Assembly: GCA_903822975.1 (NCBI GenBank)
Contig: CAIJRD010000011.1
Coordinates: 512,924 to 576,923, forward strand
From: an uncultured Sinobacteraceae bacterium
GTDB taxonomy: Bacteria; Pseudomonadota; Gammaproteobacteria; Nevskiales; Nevskiaceae
DNA length: 64,000 bases
Reading direction: 5' to 3'
The notes beneath the pieces are model-generated. The model was not told the DNA's origin. It worked only from the letters and a program-made list of their open reading frames with translations, and ran no database searches. The position numbers were made by a program, and so were the translations under genes. The first letter of the stretch is position 1. Every line of letters starts with the position of its first letter. This document shows positions 63,263 to 64,000 of the stretch, piece after piece.

Positions 63263-63928
63263 TCAGCGTCGCGCCGCGAGCCAGCCGGGCACCGCGTGCG
63301 CGGCTTCGACCACGGCGACCGCACCGGCGCGCAACTGCCGCCCGGCATCGTGCACGCCGCAGGCAACACCCAGCGCCGGCACCCCGATCGACCGCGCCAT
63401 GGCCACGTCGTATTCGGTATCGCCGATCATCAGCGCGCGCTCCGGTGCAACGCCGGTTTCCGCGAGGATTTCGCGCAGCATCAGCGGGTCCGGCTTATTG
63501 GCGGTTTCGTCCGCACACCGCGTCGTCAGAAATAGCGGCGCCAACTGCGCATGCGCCGCCAAAGAGCGCTGCAGGCCGATGCGCGGCTTACCGGTTGCCA
63601 CCGCGAGCAGGTAACCCGCGCCATGCAACGCAGCAAGCCCGTCGGCAGCGCCCGCAAATAGTGGTGCTGCATAGGCGGTACTCGGCGCACGTTCGCGATA
63701 CTCACGCATCAGCTGCACAACGGTCGCCGGATTCATTTGCGGGAACAGCAGCGAGAGGCTGTCCGAAAACCCGAGGCCGATCAGCTCGGAGATCTGATGA
63801 TCCTCGCGCGGCGGCAAACCGAGCGCCGCAATCGCCTGCTGCATCGTCGCAACGATTTGCCCGGCGGAATCGGCGAGGGTGCCATCCCAATCCCAAATCA
63901 GAAGGTCATACGGCAATGCCTCAGCCAT
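63263..63928 (-). CDS. HAD-superfamily phosphatase (phosphoglycolate phosphatase-like)
   Basis: 221 residues from ATG 63928. Nucleophile Asp13 and Asp15 in IWDWDGTLADS, motif II in LLAVATGK (Thr), motif III Lys in NKPDPLMLREIL, and motif IV GDTEYDVAMARSIG. The helical cap (about 22-85) is of the Gph/PGP type, so phosphoglycolate or similar small phosphate esters are likely substrates. In gammaproteobacteria this gene often follows rluC; the remaining bases at the window end (63929-64000) do not show a convincing rluC tail. Confidence 0.85.
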   Translation of the reverse strand: MAEALPYDLLIWDWDGTLADSAGQIVATMQQAIAALGLPPREDHQISELIGLGFSDSLSLLFPQMNPATVVQLMREYRERAPSTAYAAPLFAGAADGLAALHGAGYLLAVATGKPRIGLQRSLAAHAQLAPLFLTTRCADETANKPDPLMLREILAETGVAPERALMIGDTEYDVAMARSIGVPALGVACGVHDAGRQLRAGAVAVVEAAHAVPGWLAARR

Positions 63929-64000
63929 CCTGGCGCTCCTTCCGGCCCGGCCATCCCTGGCCGGTCGCGCAAGCGCGCAGCGAGGCATGCTCGCAAAGCG

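Noticed and set aside
63929..64000. Possible 3' end of rluC at the right edge
   Set aside because: Frames are open, one ending beside the phosphatase start, but the visible residues do not resemble the RluC C-terminus.

Overview
This 64 kb window is chromosomal DNA from a GC-rich gammaproteobacterium, most likely of the order Lysobacterales (Xanthomonadales), perhaps a Rhodanobacteraceae-type genome. The order infA-clpA-clpS beside aat/bpt, the block ftsK-(ygiD-like)-lolA-rarA-crcB-serS, a FimX-type protein next to epmB, and a DUF934 gene coupled to cysI all point that way. The lineage call is inference from gene order and protein character; no database search was possible. Almost everything is housekeeping or conserved accessory content at high GC, with one clearly lower-GC insert near 30.0-32.1 kb.

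Layout. 0-7.3 kb: 3' end of an ABC exporter, an MFS exporter, epmB (EF-P lysylation), a catalytically degenerate FimX-like REC-PAS-GGDEF-EAL protein, an array of five terminator-like hairpins, and htpX. 7.4-14 kb: topoisomerase IV genes parC and parE separated by an NTF2-like gene, then an ECF sigma factor operon. 14-18.5 kb: xseB and dxs, converging on cysG and a TauE/SafE permease. 18.7-25.6 kb: a Mop-type molybdate-binding protein, a class II amidotransferase-like protein, cysB, cysI-DUF934 and moaA-moaD-(42-codon ORF)-moaE-moaC. Siroheme synthesis, sulfite reduction, sulfur regulation and molybdenum cofactor synthesis are therefore together. 25.9-29.5 kb: an acyl carrier protein with a ketosynthase, and a three-gene unit of KSI-like protein, GNAT acetyltransferase and nitrilase-family hydrolase.

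29.6-32.1 kb: a PDZ protein gene broken by one in-frame amber codon, then a compact low-GC four-gene unit: membrane protein, stand-alone BRCT protein, PD-(D/E)XK-like protein, membrane protein. No mobility gene is visible. This is the best candidate in the window for an undescribed, possibly defence-related, system.

32.1-42.2 kb: EamA permease, serS, crcB with a well-formed fluoride riboswitch, rarA, a flavodoxin-like protein, a membrane protein, lolA, a ygiD-like dioxygenase and ftsK. 42.3-48.7 kb: a small conserved protein, a FemAB-like acyltransferase, aat, bpt, infA, clpA and clpS. The two N-degron transferases, the unfoldase and its adaptor lie within about 5 kb. 48.8-59 kb: an NHL-repeat lipoprotein, type II secretion genes gspC-D-E-F without the pseudopilin genes, and an AsmA-family protein. 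59.3-64 kb: a Bcr/CflA exporter, plsX, rpmF, yceD, maf and a HAD phosphatase.

Intergenic regions repeatedly carry short-period tandem repeats with units of 7, 9, 12 or 13 bases. Several share a CGTTCAA/GAACG core, and two 12-base arrays 35 kb apart have nearly the same unit.
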